This document shows, piece by piece, positions 1 to 7,910 of a DNA stretch of 64,000 nucleotides; the stretch's first letter is position 1; the number at the start of each line of letters is the position of its first letter. This DNA comes from Novosphingobium flavum (GTDB lineage: Bacteria > Pseudomonadota > Alphaproteobacteria > Sphingomonadales > Sphingomonadaceae). Made by a program: the position numbers and the translations under genes. The notes under the pieces are model-generated. The model was not told where the DNA came from and made no database searches. It saw nothing but the letters and a program-made list of their open reading frames with translations. The DNA is taken from positions 62,001 through 126,000 of the forward strand of contig NZ_JACLAW010000010.1 of the NCBI RefSeq assembly GCF_014230315.1, written 5' to 3'.

Positions 1-536
1 TTCCTGCCATCGACGTTCTCACCCATCATCGCGTGGTACATCGCGTTGCGGAAACCGGTCAGCTCGACGATCACCTTGGAGGCGCCGCCGCCGGGAAGAA
101 TGCCCCAGTTGATCTCGGACAGGCCGAACTGCGCGTCCTCCGCGGCCACCGCAAGGTCGCAGCTGAACAGCGGGCCGTAAGCCCCGCCGAAGCACCAGCC
201 GTTGACCATGGCGATGGTCGGCTTTTCATACCAGCGCAGGCGTTCCCACCAGCCATAGGCTTCGCGCTGGGCCTTGCGCACGGCGCCAAGGCCCTTTTCC
301 TCGTTCTCGCGGAAGTATTCCTTGAGATCCATGCCCGCGCACCAGGCCGAACCCTCGCCGGTCAGGACCAGCACGCCCACATCCTCGCGGAACTCCAGCT
401 CCTCGAGCACCTGCATCATCCGCCGGTTGAGCCGGGGGCTCTGGCAATTGCGCTTTTCCGGACGATTGAACGAAACCCAGGCGATCCGGTTCTCGACGAC
501 GTAGGTTACGGTATCGTCTTGCGCACGATCGGACAT
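1..536 (-). CDS. ferB: Feruloyl-CoA / p-hydroxycinnamoyl-CoA hydratase-lyase, 3' part outside window
   Basis: Crotonase-fold enzyme that hydrates feruloyl-CoA (or p-coumaroyl-CoA) and then cleaves it to vanillin (or 4-hydroxybenzaldehyde) and acetyl-CoA in lignin-monomer catabolism. The first 178 residues are visible; the rest lies left of base 1. They contain FNRPEKRN near residue 23, the oxyanion-hole segment GMDLKEYF at 68-75, MVNGWCFGG at 110-118, and GLSEINWG at 138-145. The Glu in that last motif (E141) aligns with the catalytic Glu of hydroxycinnamoyl-CoA hydratase-lyases. ATG ends at 536. It diverges from a MarR-family gene, the arrangement known for ferulate operons in sphingomonads. 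Family assignment is strong; the preferred substrate is inferred. Confidence 0.87.
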   Translation of the reverse strand, partial: MSDRAQDDTVTYVVENRIAWVSFNRPEKRNCQSPRLNRRMMQVLEELEFREDVGVLVLTGEGSAWCAGMDLKEYFRENEEKGLGAVRKAQREAYGWWERLRWYEKPTIAMVNGWCFGGAYGPLFSCDLAVAAEDAQFGLSEINWGILPGGGASKVIVELTGFRNAMYHAMMGENVDGR

Positions 537-573
537 GGCATTGCTCCCAGAGAGGCTGTATTTGTTTTCCGAT

Positions 574-592
574 ATAGCCAAAATATTGCTAT
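574..592. promoter_or_regulatory. Candidate MarR operator between ferB and its regulator
   Basis: An inverted repeat ATAGC-N9-GCTAT with a central AATATT lies in an AT-rich stretch of the 83-bp divergent promoter region. Its size and position fit the palindromic operators bound by MarR dimers. The repeat is seen directly; its role is inferred from position. Confidence 0.5.
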
Positions 593-619
593 GGTCAATA
601 GCTTTTACGGAGCATCCCC

Positions 620-1060
620 TTGGTCGAAGATACCCGCGCCCTTCCCTCCCCCGCCGAGACGCTCGAGTTGCTGCCGGGCTATCTGCTGCGCCGCGCGGCC
701 ACTGCGATGATGAGCGAACTTTCCGCCCGGCTCGCCCCGCTCGACCTGCGGATTTCCGACGCCACCTTGCTGCTGCTGGTGAGCGACCGCCACGACCTGA
801 CTTCGAGCGAGATCGGCAAGGTGCTCGACATCCAGCGCGCCAACATGGTGCCGCTGCTCAACCGGCTGGAAGCGGCCGGGTTGGTCCGCCGCGAGCCGAT
901 CGACCGCAAGTCGCAGGCGATCGTCCTGACCGAGGCGGGACAGGACCATCTCGCCAAGGTGAAGAGCATCACGGCCAGCTTCGAGGACGATCTGCTGGCA
1001 CGTATCCCGGCGCAGCACCGGGCCCATCTGGTGCCGGCCCTCAGGGCCCTGATCGGCTGA
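620..1060 (+). CDS. MarR-family transcriptional regulator, likely repressor of the ferulate genes
   Basis: 146-residue winged helix-turn-helix regulator. The recognition region (about residues 55-95) reads LTSSEIGKVLDIQRANMVPL, followed by the wing segment with RREPIDRKSQ. It ends in a short helix that would complete the MarR dimer interface. The start is a TTG at 620, chosen because the frame and family length fit; no ATG lies nearby. It diverges from the feruloyl-CoA hydratase-lyase gene with 83 bp between them. In Sphingobium SYK-6 a MarR regulator (FerC) represses ferBA and is released by hydroxycinnamoyl-CoA thioesters, so an equivalent role is likely here. The ligand is inferred, not visible. 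Confidence 0.85.
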   Translation: MVEDTRALPSPAETLELLPGYLLRRAATAMMSELSARLAPLDLRISDATLLLLVSDRHDLTSSEIGKVLDIQRANMVPLLNRLEAAGLVRREPIDRKSQAIVLTEAGQDHLAKVKSITASFEDDLLARIPAQHRAHLVPALRALIG

Positions 1061-1100
1061 GGCAGGCCGCGCGGGAATGCGGCGTCGTTGCCGAAAGCCG

Positions 1101-1140
1101 CCCTGGATTGCCGCGGGGCTTCGCCCCTCGCAATGACGAG
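1101..1140. repeat. Partial copy of a dispersed palindromic repeat
   Basis: CCCTGGATTG followed by CGGGGCTTCGCCCCTCG and CAATGACGAG. The same building blocks form the right half of the 86-bp palindromic element at 50226-50311, so this is probably a half-copy of one repeat family. It lies in the 200-bp gap after the MarR gene. Confidence 0.6.
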
Positions 1141-1263
1141 TGTTTCGGATCGGGTCCTTGCGCCGCGTTCAGGAACGCGGGCGCGGCGACGGAATTGTCA
1201 GAGAGACGGGGCCGGGCGGGCAGGCTTGCACCTTGACCGACCGGCGCTAGAGGATGGCAGGAG

Positions 1264-1575
1264 ATGAAACCGACCGATCTTTCCGAGCTCAAGGCCAATG
1301 CCACGGCGATGTCGAGCCGGCTCAAGCTGATGAGCCATCCCGAACGGTTGCTGATGCTGTGCCGGATGGACGAGGGCGAAGTTTCGGTCAACGAACTGGT
1401 CTCCCTGACCGGCCTGTCGCAGTCTTCCGTTTCCCAGCACCTTGCCCTGCTCCGCGCGGAAGGCGCCGTCGCGATCCGGGGTGAGGCCCAGACCCGCTAT
1501 TACAGCCTGAGCGACGCCACCGTGCGGGGGATCATCCACGCCCTGTGCGAACTGTGTGACCAGAACCATGGCTGA
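1264..1575 (+). CDS. ArsR/SmtB-family regulator, probable thiol/persulfide sensor
   Basis: 103-residue winged-helix repressor of the ArsR fold. The HTH lies at about 40-65 (SVNELVSLTGLSQSSVSQHL) with a wing at 70-81. The usual metal motif ELCVC is absent. Instead there is a Cys in helix 2 (C33, in RLLMLCRMDEGE) and Cys95/Cys98 in the C-terminal helix. That placement is known from the persulfide-sensing SqrR/BigR/YgaV subgroup. The 3' end overlaps the thioredoxin start by 8 bp, so the two are co-translated. Family is certain; redox or persulfide sensing is inferred from the cysteine pattern and the thioredoxin partner. Confidence 0.88.
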   Translation: MKPTDLSELKANATAMSSRLKLMSHPERLLMLCRMDEGEVSVNELVSLTGLSQSSVSQHLALLRAEGAVAIRGEAQTRYYSLSDATVRGIIHALCELCDQNHG

Positions 1576-2014
1576 TACCGGATTCCGCCTGATCGCCTGT
1601 CCGGTCTGCGCCACGCTGAACCGGGTGCCGGCGGTGCGACTGGGCGGGGGCGGCACTTGCGGGCGCTGCAAGGAAGCCCTGTTCGCCCGCCGGCCCGTGG
1701 CCCTGACCGCCGCCAATTTCGAGGCCCACGCCCTGCGCTCGGACCTGCCGCTGCTCGTCGATTTCTGGGCCAGCTGGTGCGGGCCCTGCCGCCAGATGGC
1801 CCCGGCCTTCGCCGCCGCCGCGAGCGAACTCGAGCCTCAGGTCCGGCTCGGCAAGCTCGACACCGAGGCCGAACCGGCCCTCGCCGCGCGCTACGCCATC
1901 CAATCGATCCCGACCCTCGTGCTGATCCACAAGGGCCGCGAGATCGCCCGCCAGTCCGGCGCCATGCCGGCCAGCACGATCGTCGGCTGGGCCCGGCAGG
2001 CGCTCGCCGCCTAG
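1568..2014 (+). CDS. trxC: Thioredoxin 2 (TrxC), zinc-binding
   Basis: Cytosolic thiol-disulfide reductase of 148 residues. The N-terminal zinc finger has CPVC at 11-14 and CGRC at 31-34, the hallmark separating TrxC from TrxA. The thioredoxin domain follows with active site WCGPC at 70-74 and the cis-Pro segment SIPT. ATG 1568 is preferred over GTG 1556 because TrxC proteins begin just ahead of the first CxxC and the ATG overlaps the end of the ArsR gene. Expression is therefore probably controlled by that ArsR protein. It ends 4 bp into the convergent heme-binding-like gene. Confidence 0.92.
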   Translation: MADTGFRLIACPVCATLNRVPAVRLGGGGTCGRCKEALFARRPVALTAANFEAHALRSDLPLLVDFWASWCGPCRQMAPAFAAAASELEPQVRLGKLDTEAEPALAARYAIQSIPTLVLIHKGREIARQSGAMPASTIVGWARQALAA

Positions 2015-2652
2015 AGCCGCGCGGCGATGGCCGCCGCACCAGCGGCGGCGCAGGCCTCGTCCTCGGACGGAGCCGAGCCGCTCGCCGCCACCGCGCCGAC
2101 CACCTTGCCATTGACGATCAGCGGCACGCCGCCCGGAAAGACCGACATGTTCGGCCTGACCCGGGCGAGCGTGGCGAAATCATTGCCGCGCAGCCGCACC
2201 TGAACCGCCGACGTGACCTCGCCGAATTCGATCGCGGCGAGGCCCTTGCGGGCGGCATTGTAGACATGGCCAGGGGTCAGGCCATCCATCTGCGCACCGG
2301 CCACCAGCACGCCGAGTGAATTGACCACGGCCACGCCGACGCGCGCACCGTCCGCGCTGCACTTGGCCACGGCGGCCTGGATCGCGGCCTGAGCCAGCTC
2401 GAACCCGGGGCCCGGAATCACCGGGTTGGGCGTCGCCGGGCGCGACCCTGCCGGGCGCGGCGGCGAGAGCATGGCGGCCATCGGCGGCGGCAGGTTGTCT
2501 CCGGGCAAGGCCACCGGGTCGCGCGGCGTGGCGACCGGAACGGGCGGCGCTATGTACGGGCCAGTGCCGGCCGGCGCCGGTGTCTGGGCCGAGACGGCAG
2601 AGGCCACGGCGGCCGCGAGCGAGGCGGCGGCGATCAGGAAAGCGCTGCGCAC
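2011..2652 (-). CDS. Exported GlcG/HbpS-family heme-binding-like protein, second of a tandem pair
   Basis: 213-residue protein with a Sec-type signal (RSAFLIAAASLAAAVASAVSAQ), a Pro-rich linker to about residue 60, and a GlcG/HbpS domain. Domain signatures are GVAVVNSLGVLVAG, the Phe-Ala-Thr-Leu-Ala-Arg segment followed by PNMSVFPGGVPL, and a C-terminal DEACAAAGA. HbpS relatives bind heme or act with sensor kinases; other members sit beside glycolate genes with no assigned activity. A GTG at 2652 is chosen because it starts 4 nt after the stop of the upstream paralogue and begins exactly at a signal peptide. It is clearly a duplicate of the gene at 2657-3283. Ligand unknown. Confidence 0.82.
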   Translation of the reverse strand: MRSAFLIAAASLAAAVASAVSAQTPAPAGTGPYIAPPVPVATPRDPVALPGDNLPPPMAAMLSPPRPAGSRPATPNPVIPGPGFELAQAAIQAAVAKCSADGARVGVAVVNSLGVLVAGAQMDGLTPGHVYNAARKGLAAIEFGEVTSAVQVRLRGNDFATLARVRPNMSVFPGGVPLIVNGKVVGAVAASGSAPSEDEACAAAGAAAIAARL

Positions 2653-2656
2653 GGCG

Positions 2657-3283
2657 TCAGATCCGCGAGGCGACGGCAGCGGCACCGGCGGCGGCGCAGG
2701 CCTCGTCCTGCCGCGACATGGCGCCGCTGGCCCCGATGGCGCCGATTACCTGCCCCTTGGAGACGAGCGGGACCGCCCCGGCGAAAGCGAACATGTTCGG
2801 CTTGATCCGGGCCAGGGTCGCAAAATCTCCGGCGCGCAGGCGGGTCTGGACCTCGGAGCTGGGCACGCCGAATTCCAGCGCGACGAGGCTCTTGCGCAGG
2901 CCGTTGAACACGGTGTTGGGCGAAGCCCCGTCCATCCGCAGGGCGGCGACGATGACGCCCTGCTGGTTGGTTACGGCCACGCCGACCTTGAGCCCATCGG
3001 CGGCGCACTTGGCGATGGCAGCCTGAATCGCGGCAAGGGCGACGTCCATCTGCGGGCCCGGAGCCTGCGGCGGCGGGGCGGGACGCGGGGCATTCGCGGC
3101 CGCGGGCGGCGGCGGCGGAGCCACGACATTGGCGAGCGGGGGCGGAAGATTGTCGCCGGGAATCGACAGCGGATCGCGCGGCGTGACCGTCGCCGGGGCC
3201 ATCGGCGGAGGGGGAGTTTGCGCCAGCGCCGCGCTTGCCATTGCCGCCAGCGCGGCCGCGCCAGCTCCGTTGATCACCCTCAT
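2657..3283 (-). CDS. Exported GlcG/HbpS-family heme-binding-like protein, first of a tandem pair
   Basis: 208-residue exported protein with signal peptide RVINGAGAAALAAMASAALA, a long Pro/Ala linker (about 22-70), and a C-terminal GlcG/HbpS domain. The domain contains VGVAVTNQQGVIVAALRMDG, FATLARIKPNMFAFAG and GAIGASGAMSRQDEACAAAG. The start at 3283 has a good ribosome site (GGGAGAG, 7 nt upstream). The linker opening (TPRDPLSIPGDNLPPP) is nearly repeated in the downstream copy, confirming duplication. The pair probably forms an operon read leftwards. Heme binding is a family property; no diagnostic heme ligand can be pinpointed. Confidence 0.83.
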   Translation of the reverse strand: MRVINGAGAAALAAMASAALAQTPPPPMAPATVTPRDPLSIPGDNLPPPLANVVAPPPPPAAANAPRPAPPPQAPGPQMDVALAAIQAAIAKCAADGLKVGVAVTNQQGVIVAALRMDGASPNTVFNGLRKSLVALEFGVPSSEVQTRLRAGDFATLARIKPNMFAFAGAVPLVSKGQVIGAIGASGAMSRQDEACAAAGAAAVASRI

Positions 3284-3791
3284 TTCATCTCTCCCGTCCA
3301 GCGCCTGTGCGCGAAGGGCAAGTCTGCGCAATGCGGCGGAGCGAGGCAAGCCGGCGGGTGCGGTTGTTATGGGCTCGGTCCCATAACCTTTCGCCGGAGC
3401 GGCCTGCGATGGTGGAGAATGGTCATTGCCCGACCACGCCATGGCCACCAAGTGGCGCGCACGTTGCCGAGGCTCAGACCACACACTCCAACGTTGACGT
3501 CGGGGTCGTAAGTTCAACGCCTGACCCTCAACAGTCCGGCCATGGGTTCGCCAGGTTCTGCGGCCTGGAAGCTGCCCATGGTTTATCTCGACGAACGGTG
3601 TCGTTGAGGCCGTTCCCAAAAATAGCGACCGTTCCGGGCACGACAACATTGCGGAGGATGGACCATTTGGTAGCTTGCAACGAAGCTGGGCGGCCGGTTG
3701 CGGGTGCAGGTACTGACCTGAACCTCGGCGGCTTGGCCGAACGAGGAACGGATAACGGCTCCACAGGTTTGGCTGGGCAATGGGGGGACTG
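3284..3791. other. 508-bp gap without a recognisable gene
   Basis: No frame here resembles a known protein, and short frames on both strands lack plausible starts and ribosome sites. It must hold the promoters of the divergent heme-binding-like pair and SMP-30 gene. The only structure I see is the hairpin at 3366-3387. Confidence 0.5.
3366..3387. repeat. 8-bp inverted repeat (hairpin or operator)
   Basis: GTTATGGG and CCCATAAC flank a 6-nt loop, about 85 bp upstream of the heme-binding-like gene at 3283. No T-run follows on either strand, so an operator is more likely than a terminator. Confidence 0.5.
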
Positions 3792-4841
3792 ATGAACAGG
3801 CGCGCATTTCTCATGGCGGCTGGCGGAGCGGCCGTTGCATCAAAGGCATTGAGTCAAACCGCGGCGCCACTTGGCGAAACTGGCGTGCCCGTGCCTCACC
3901 AAGGCCTGCCTCTTGGCCCACTTACGCAACACTATCCGGACCAAGCCGTCCAGATGCTCGACAAGCGCTTTCCCGGTGTGCCGGGTACCGCCTCGGTCGA
4001 ACGGGTTGCATCCGGATTCCGGTGGGCCGAAGGGCCTGCCTATTTCGCAGCTGGCCGCTACCTCGTGGTCAGCGATGCCCCCAACAACCGGATGGTGCGG
4101 CTGGTCGAGGACGACGGCCGGCTCAGCACCTTTCGTCAGCCGGCGATGAATTCGAACGGCAATACGGTCGACCGTGAAGGCCGCCTGATCACCTGCGAAC
4201 ATTTCACCCGGCGGGTCACGCGGACCGAACACGATGGGCGGATCACCGTGCTGGCCGAGCGCTGGGAAGGCAAGCGCTTCAGTTCGCCCAACGACGTTGC
4301 CGTCGCACCCGACGGGTCGATCTGGTTCACCGATCCGACCTACGGACTGGATGGAGACTATGAGGGGGTCAAGGGCACCAGGGAGCAGCCGGGCAACTAC
4401 GTCTATCGCATCGATCCGACGAGCGGCGCGGTAACGAAAGTCGGCGACGGCTTCGATCAGCCCAATGGCATTGCCTTCTCGCCCGATGGGCGCACCTTTT
4501 ATGTCGTGGACAGCGGACGGCCTGCCCACATCCGGGCCTTCGAAACCGATCTGGAGCGCGGCCGCCTGAAGGGTAGCCGGATCTTCGCGACTAGCGGCGG
4601 CCCCGGCAACAGCGACGGCCTGCGCTGCGACATCAATGGAAATCTCTGGTCCAGCTTCGGCTGGGGCGACCCGAAGGAGGACGGGGTTCGCTGCTACGCT
4701 CCCGACGGGACCCTGCTCGGCAAAATCCACCTTCCGGAAACCGCCGCCAATCTCACTTTCGGCGGTCCGCTGGGCAATCGGCTTTACGTTTGCGCTTCCA
4801 CCTCGATCTACGCGGTTTACGTGTCCACACGCGGTGCCTAG
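3792..4841 (+). CDS. Tat-exported SMP-30/gluconolactonase-like beta-propeller hydrolase
   Basis: 349-residue six-bladed propeller of the SMP-30/gluconolactonase/LRE family, which hydrolyses lactones (sugar lactones or lactone-like intermediates) with a divalent metal. The N-terminus NRRAFLMAAGGAAVA is a twin-arginine signal, so it acts in the periplasm. Family motifs are FRWAEGPAYF near 75 (metal-binding Glu), FSSPNDVAVAPDGSIWFTDP (metal Asn region), DQPNGIAFSPDG, and NSDGLRCDINGNLW near the end. ATG 3792 is preferred over ATG 3780 because it directly precedes the RR motif. The substrate cannot be told from sequence, and neighbours do not form an obvious sugar pathway. Confidence 0.88.
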   Translation: MNRRAFLMAAGGAAVASKALSQTAAPLGETGVPVPHQGLPLGPLTQHYPDQAVQMLDKRFPGVPGTASVERVASGFRWAEGPAYFAAGRYLVVSDAPNNRMVRLVEDDGRLSTFRQPAMNSNGNTVDREGRLITCEHFTRRVTRTEHDGRITVLAERWEGKRFSSPNDVAVAPDGSIWFTDPTYGLDGDYEGVKGTREQPGNYVYRIDPTSGAVTKVGDGFDQPNGIAFSPDGRTFYVVDSGRPAHIRAFETDLERGRLKGSRIFATSGGPGNSDGLRCDINGNLWSSFGWGDPKEDGVRCYAPDGTLLGKIHLPETAANLTFGGPLGNRLYVCASTSIYAVYVSTRGA

Positions 4842-5001
4842 GCCGGCCTGCCGCAAAATCTAAATGGCGCGATCAGACTTCGGCGATTCTGCAAACCTCA
4901 ACGAAGCCGCCATTCGGGCTCTCGGATCGGCGCCCTGTTAGCTGCCGGCCGTTCATGCGGCGAGACCAGTTCCCCGGAGCCATCGGGGAGCCGGCACTGG
5001 C

Positions 5002-5320
5002 TCAGATCTTGGTGCGCTCGGACCGGGTGAGCGCATCATCAATGCCCACGCCGAGGTATCGGACCGTATTCTCGATGTTGGCGTGCCCCAGCAGGATCTG
5101 CACAGCCCGCAGATGGCCGGTCGCCTGACAGATGGGCTACACTTTCGTGCGGCGCATGGAGTGCGTGCCGCACACCGGCCTGTCGAGACCGACCGTTGCG
5201 GTCCACTCGCCGCCCTGGAGGCCAGCGTCCATATGCGCTGCAACGATAGTGCAATGCAACCGGCGCAGAGCACCGCGCAACCTTGTGCCCTCCCCAATCT
5301 CTACTTCATGAGTTGACATT
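5002..5320 (-). pseudogene. Remnant of a tyrosine recombinase/integrase (C-terminal catalytic part)
   Basis: Reading leftwards, the frame gives GLDRPVCGTHSMRRTKV, then an in-frame TAG near 5137, then PICQATGHLRAVQILLGHAN, IENTVRYLGVGIDDAL and a TGA at 5002. These are the HxxR box, the second catalytic His and the nucleophile Tyr of a phage-type integrase. The in-frame stop and the missing N-terminal two thirds make it a pseudogene. It marks an old integration or rearrangement event between the SMP-30 and AlgE-type genes. Confidence 0.85.
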
Positions 5321-5416
5321 TTTCATGCTCATTGAAATATGTCCGCCGGGGATGCGATCTCCCCTTCAGGCTACCCGGCCCAAGCATCGCGTCCATTGCC
5401 ATTTCAAGGACGCCGC

Positions 5417-6763
5417 ATGTCTGCCGGATACACTACCCTTTTGCCTGCAATTTGCCTGCTTGCCCTGCCAACGACTGCACTCGCAGAAGACGCATCCGAT
5501 GGCCTCTTGGTCTCGGGCAGCGTTCGCCTGCGATACGAGGCGATCGAAAATCAGGCCCGCGCCGGCTTTAACGCCAGCGATCAATTGACCGAGCTGCGCA
5601 CCCAGGCGAAATTCGTCCTGACGCACCGGGCGGTGCAACTTGTCGCAGAGGTTTACGATAGCCGCGCGTGGGGTGCGAACAGCGGTACGCCGCTGACGAC
5701 CAACGAGGTCAATACGGTCGAGCCGGTTCAGGCCTACCTTCAGGCAAACCTTGGCGATGCGCTGGGGCGAGGAACCAGCGCCAAACTGCAACTGGGGCGC
5801 TTCACCCTTGATCTCGGCTCCCGCCGGCTGATTGCCAACGACGACTACCGCAACACCACCAGCGGGTTCACTGGCGTCCGTGCAGACGTCTCCACGAGCA
5901 GCGGCATCAAGGCGACAGCGATCTACGTCCTGCCGCAGACCAGACTTCCCGACGACGGGGCTTCCCTGCGCGACAATGCCGCCACCCTGGACAAGGAGAG
6001 TTTTGCCTCGGTGCTCTGGGGCGGCTTTCTGGCAAGGCAACCCAAGGGCAGCCCCTTGCTGACCGAAGCGAGTTTCCTGCACTTCGGCGAGCGGGACGCT
6101 CCGGGCCGGGCAACACGGGACCGTTCGCTCAACAACGTAGGGCTTCGCCTAGTCAGCGAACCGCGCGCCGAGCGGTTCGACTGGGGTCTTGAGGGCATCT
6201 ACCAGTGGGGCGAGATCAGCGCCTCACTTGCTCCGGGAGCGGCAATCCTGCCCGTGAGCGCGACTTTCGCACGGGTTCATGCCGGCTACAGCTTTGCCGG
6301 TGCCTGGAAACCACGAATCCTGGTTGAGATCGACCGTGCGAGTGGCGATGGCACGGGGACGACCTACGGGCGCTTCGACCCGCTGTTCGGAATGCGGCGC
6401 GCCGATCTGGGACCGGCCGGACTCTACAATGCCGTTGGGCGCTCCAATGTCGCGTCCCCGGGCATCCGGCTCGAACTGACGCCAACCAAGCGGTTCGACG
6501 CATTTCTCGGGTACCGGGCGCTGTGGCTGGCCGACCGCCACGACGCCTTTGCGACAACCGGCGTGCGCGACGTGAGCGGCAATTCAGGCAGTTTCGCGGG
6601 CCACCAGCTTGACGTCCGGCTGCGCCATTGGCTGGTGCCCAGCCGGCTCCGCCTCGAGCTGGACGGAACCTATCTGGCGCGGGGTCCGTTTCTCGAGCAG
6701 GCTCCCAACGGCCGGACCGGTGAGGTCCGATATGCCTCTTTCAACCTGACAGGGTTCTTCTAG
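5417..6763 (+). CDS. AlgE-type (alginate export family) outer-membrane beta-barrel
   Basis: 448 residues with a signal peptide (SAGYTTLLPAICLLALPTTALA), then alternating amphipathic beta strands to the last residue. The terminal aromatic (LTGFF) is typical of outer-membrane barrels. Family-like segments are VSGSVRLRYE at the mature N-terminus, LGRFTLDLGSRRLIAND near 145, FTGVRAD, and LFGMRRADLG. ATG 5417 has AAGGA 7 nt upstream and starts exactly at a signal peptide, so the longer upstream frame is rejected. It probably forms a channel for solute or polysaccharide passage. There are no alginate genes nearby, so the cargo is unknown. Confidence 0.82.
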   Translation: MSAGYTTLLPAICLLALPTTALAEDASDGLLVSGSVRLRYEAIENQARAGFNASDQLTELRTQAKFVLTHRAVQLVAEVYDSRAWGANSGTPLTTNEVNTVEPVQAYLQANLGDALGRGTSAKLQLGRFTLDLGSRRLIANDDYRNTTSGFTGVRADVSTSSGIKATAIYVLPQTRLPDDGASLRDNAATLDKESFASVLWGGFLARQPKGSPLLTEASFLHFGERDAPGRATRDRSLNNVGLRLVSEPRAERFDWGLEGIYQWGEISASLAPGAAILPVSATFARVHAGYSFAGAWKPRILVEIDRASGDGTGTTYGRFDPLFGMRRADLGPAGLYNAVGRSNVASPGIRLELTPTKRFDAFLGYRALWLADRHDAFATTGVRDVSGNSGSFAGHQLDVRLRHWLVPSRLRLELDGTYLARGPFLEQAPNGRTGEVRYASFNLTGFF

Positions 6764-6884
6764 CAAGCAGGCGCATTGGTGGTTCGTAGTCGCCGGCAAG
6801 ATTGACTTCGAACGTACCAGCACTGACTTGTGATCTGTCCCACTCGGAATCGGACCAGTCGCCCTCACGCGATCGGAGAATGCA

Positions 6885-7874
6885 GTGAAGCCACTGTTTC
6901 GGACCCTTGCCATTGCCTTACCGCTGGCGCTGCCGGGTTGCGGCAAGGCCCAGGTATCCGCCGGTTCTGCGCCGCTCACGATCGAACGGACTATTCAGCT
7001 CGACGGCGTGGCAGGTCGGATCGACCATCTTGCAGTTGATCTGCGACATCGCCGGATCTTCGTGGCGGAACTGGGGAATGGGAGCGTTGACGCGGTCGAC
7101 CTTGACAGTGGTGCATCGCACCACATCGGGGGCCTGAAGGAGCCTCAGGGATTGGCCTATCTGCCCGACCGCGATGAGTTGGTGGTGGCGAGTGGCGGAG
7201 ACGGGACGATCCGCTTCTTCAACGGCCAATCGCTGTTACCCTCGGGTGTGATCCAACTCGGCCATGATGCGGACAATGTCCGGGTCGATCCCGTGTCAGG
7301 TCTCGTGGCAGTAGGGTATGGATCGGGGGCGATCGCCTTCATCGACCCGGTCCGCCGGGCTGTGGTCTCGACCATCCACCTGCCAGTCCATCCCGAAGGG
7401 TTCCAACTGGCCTCCGATCGCGCAGATCTTTTCGTGAATCTCCCCGACGATCGCAGCGTGGCTGTAGTCGACCGGACGACCGGGACCATCGCCAACCGTT
7501 TGCCGGCCAGACACCAATTGAACTTTCCGCTCGCGCTCGACCCGGTGTCCCACACCATCGCCGTTGCCTATCGCTGGCCCGCTCGGCTGGTACTGATGGA
7601 CGCGCAATCAGGCAGTGTCCGCCAGGACCTGAAATCCTGCGGTGATGCCGATGACGTAGCCTTCGATCGCGCCAGGGGCCGCATCTACGTCGTCTGCGGT
7701 TCGGGATCGGCCACTGTTTTCCAGAAGGGCGCCGCCGGTTATGAACTGCTGGCGGCCGTTCCAACCCGTGCGGGGGCCCGCACGGGACTGTTCGTTGCTG
7801 AACTCGACCGACTGTTCGTCGCCGCCCGCGCCAATGGAGGGAAAGGCGCTGCCCTAATTGTGCTTCGCCCATAG
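6885..7874 (+). CDS. YncE/YVTN-type beta-propeller lipoprotein
   Basis: 329 residues. The signal ends in LPGC with Cys19, suggesting a lipoprotein; Pro at -2 is atypical. The mature part is a seven-bladed-like propeller of the 40-residue-repeat class. Repeated units read HLAVDLRHRRIFVAELGN, GLAYLPDRDELVVASGG and DVAFDRARGRIYVVCGSG. Such proteins often bind ligands or DNA or act as scaffolds; no catalytic motif is seen. GTG 6885 is chosen because GGAGA lies 5-6 nt upstream and the overlapping ATG 6880 is out of frame. It follows the AlgE-type barrel in the same direction and may be co-transcribed. Confidence 0.78.
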   Translation: MKPLFRTLAIALPLALPGCGKAQVSAGSAPLTIERTIQLDGVAGRIDHLAVDLRHRRIFVAELGNGSVDAVDLDSGASHHIGGLKEPQGLAYLPDRDELVVASGGDGTIRFFNGQSLLPSGVIQLGHDADNVRVDPVSGLVAVGYGSGAIAFIDPVRRAVVSTIHLPVHPEGFQLASDRADLFVNLPDDRSVAVVDRTTGTIANRLPARHQLNFPLALDPVSHTIAVAYRWPARLVLMDAQSGSVRQDLKSCGDADDVAFDRARGRIYVVCGSGSATVFQKGAAGYELLAAVPTRAGARTGLFVAELDRLFVAARANGGKGAALIVLRP

Positions 7875-7910
7875 ATCGCGCCACACAGGGCACCCTTTGC
7901 ACGTTCGATC

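Noticed and set aside
3528..3764. 78-codon minus-strand frame in the 508-bp gap
   Set aside because: Poor start, no ribosome site, no recognisable domain.
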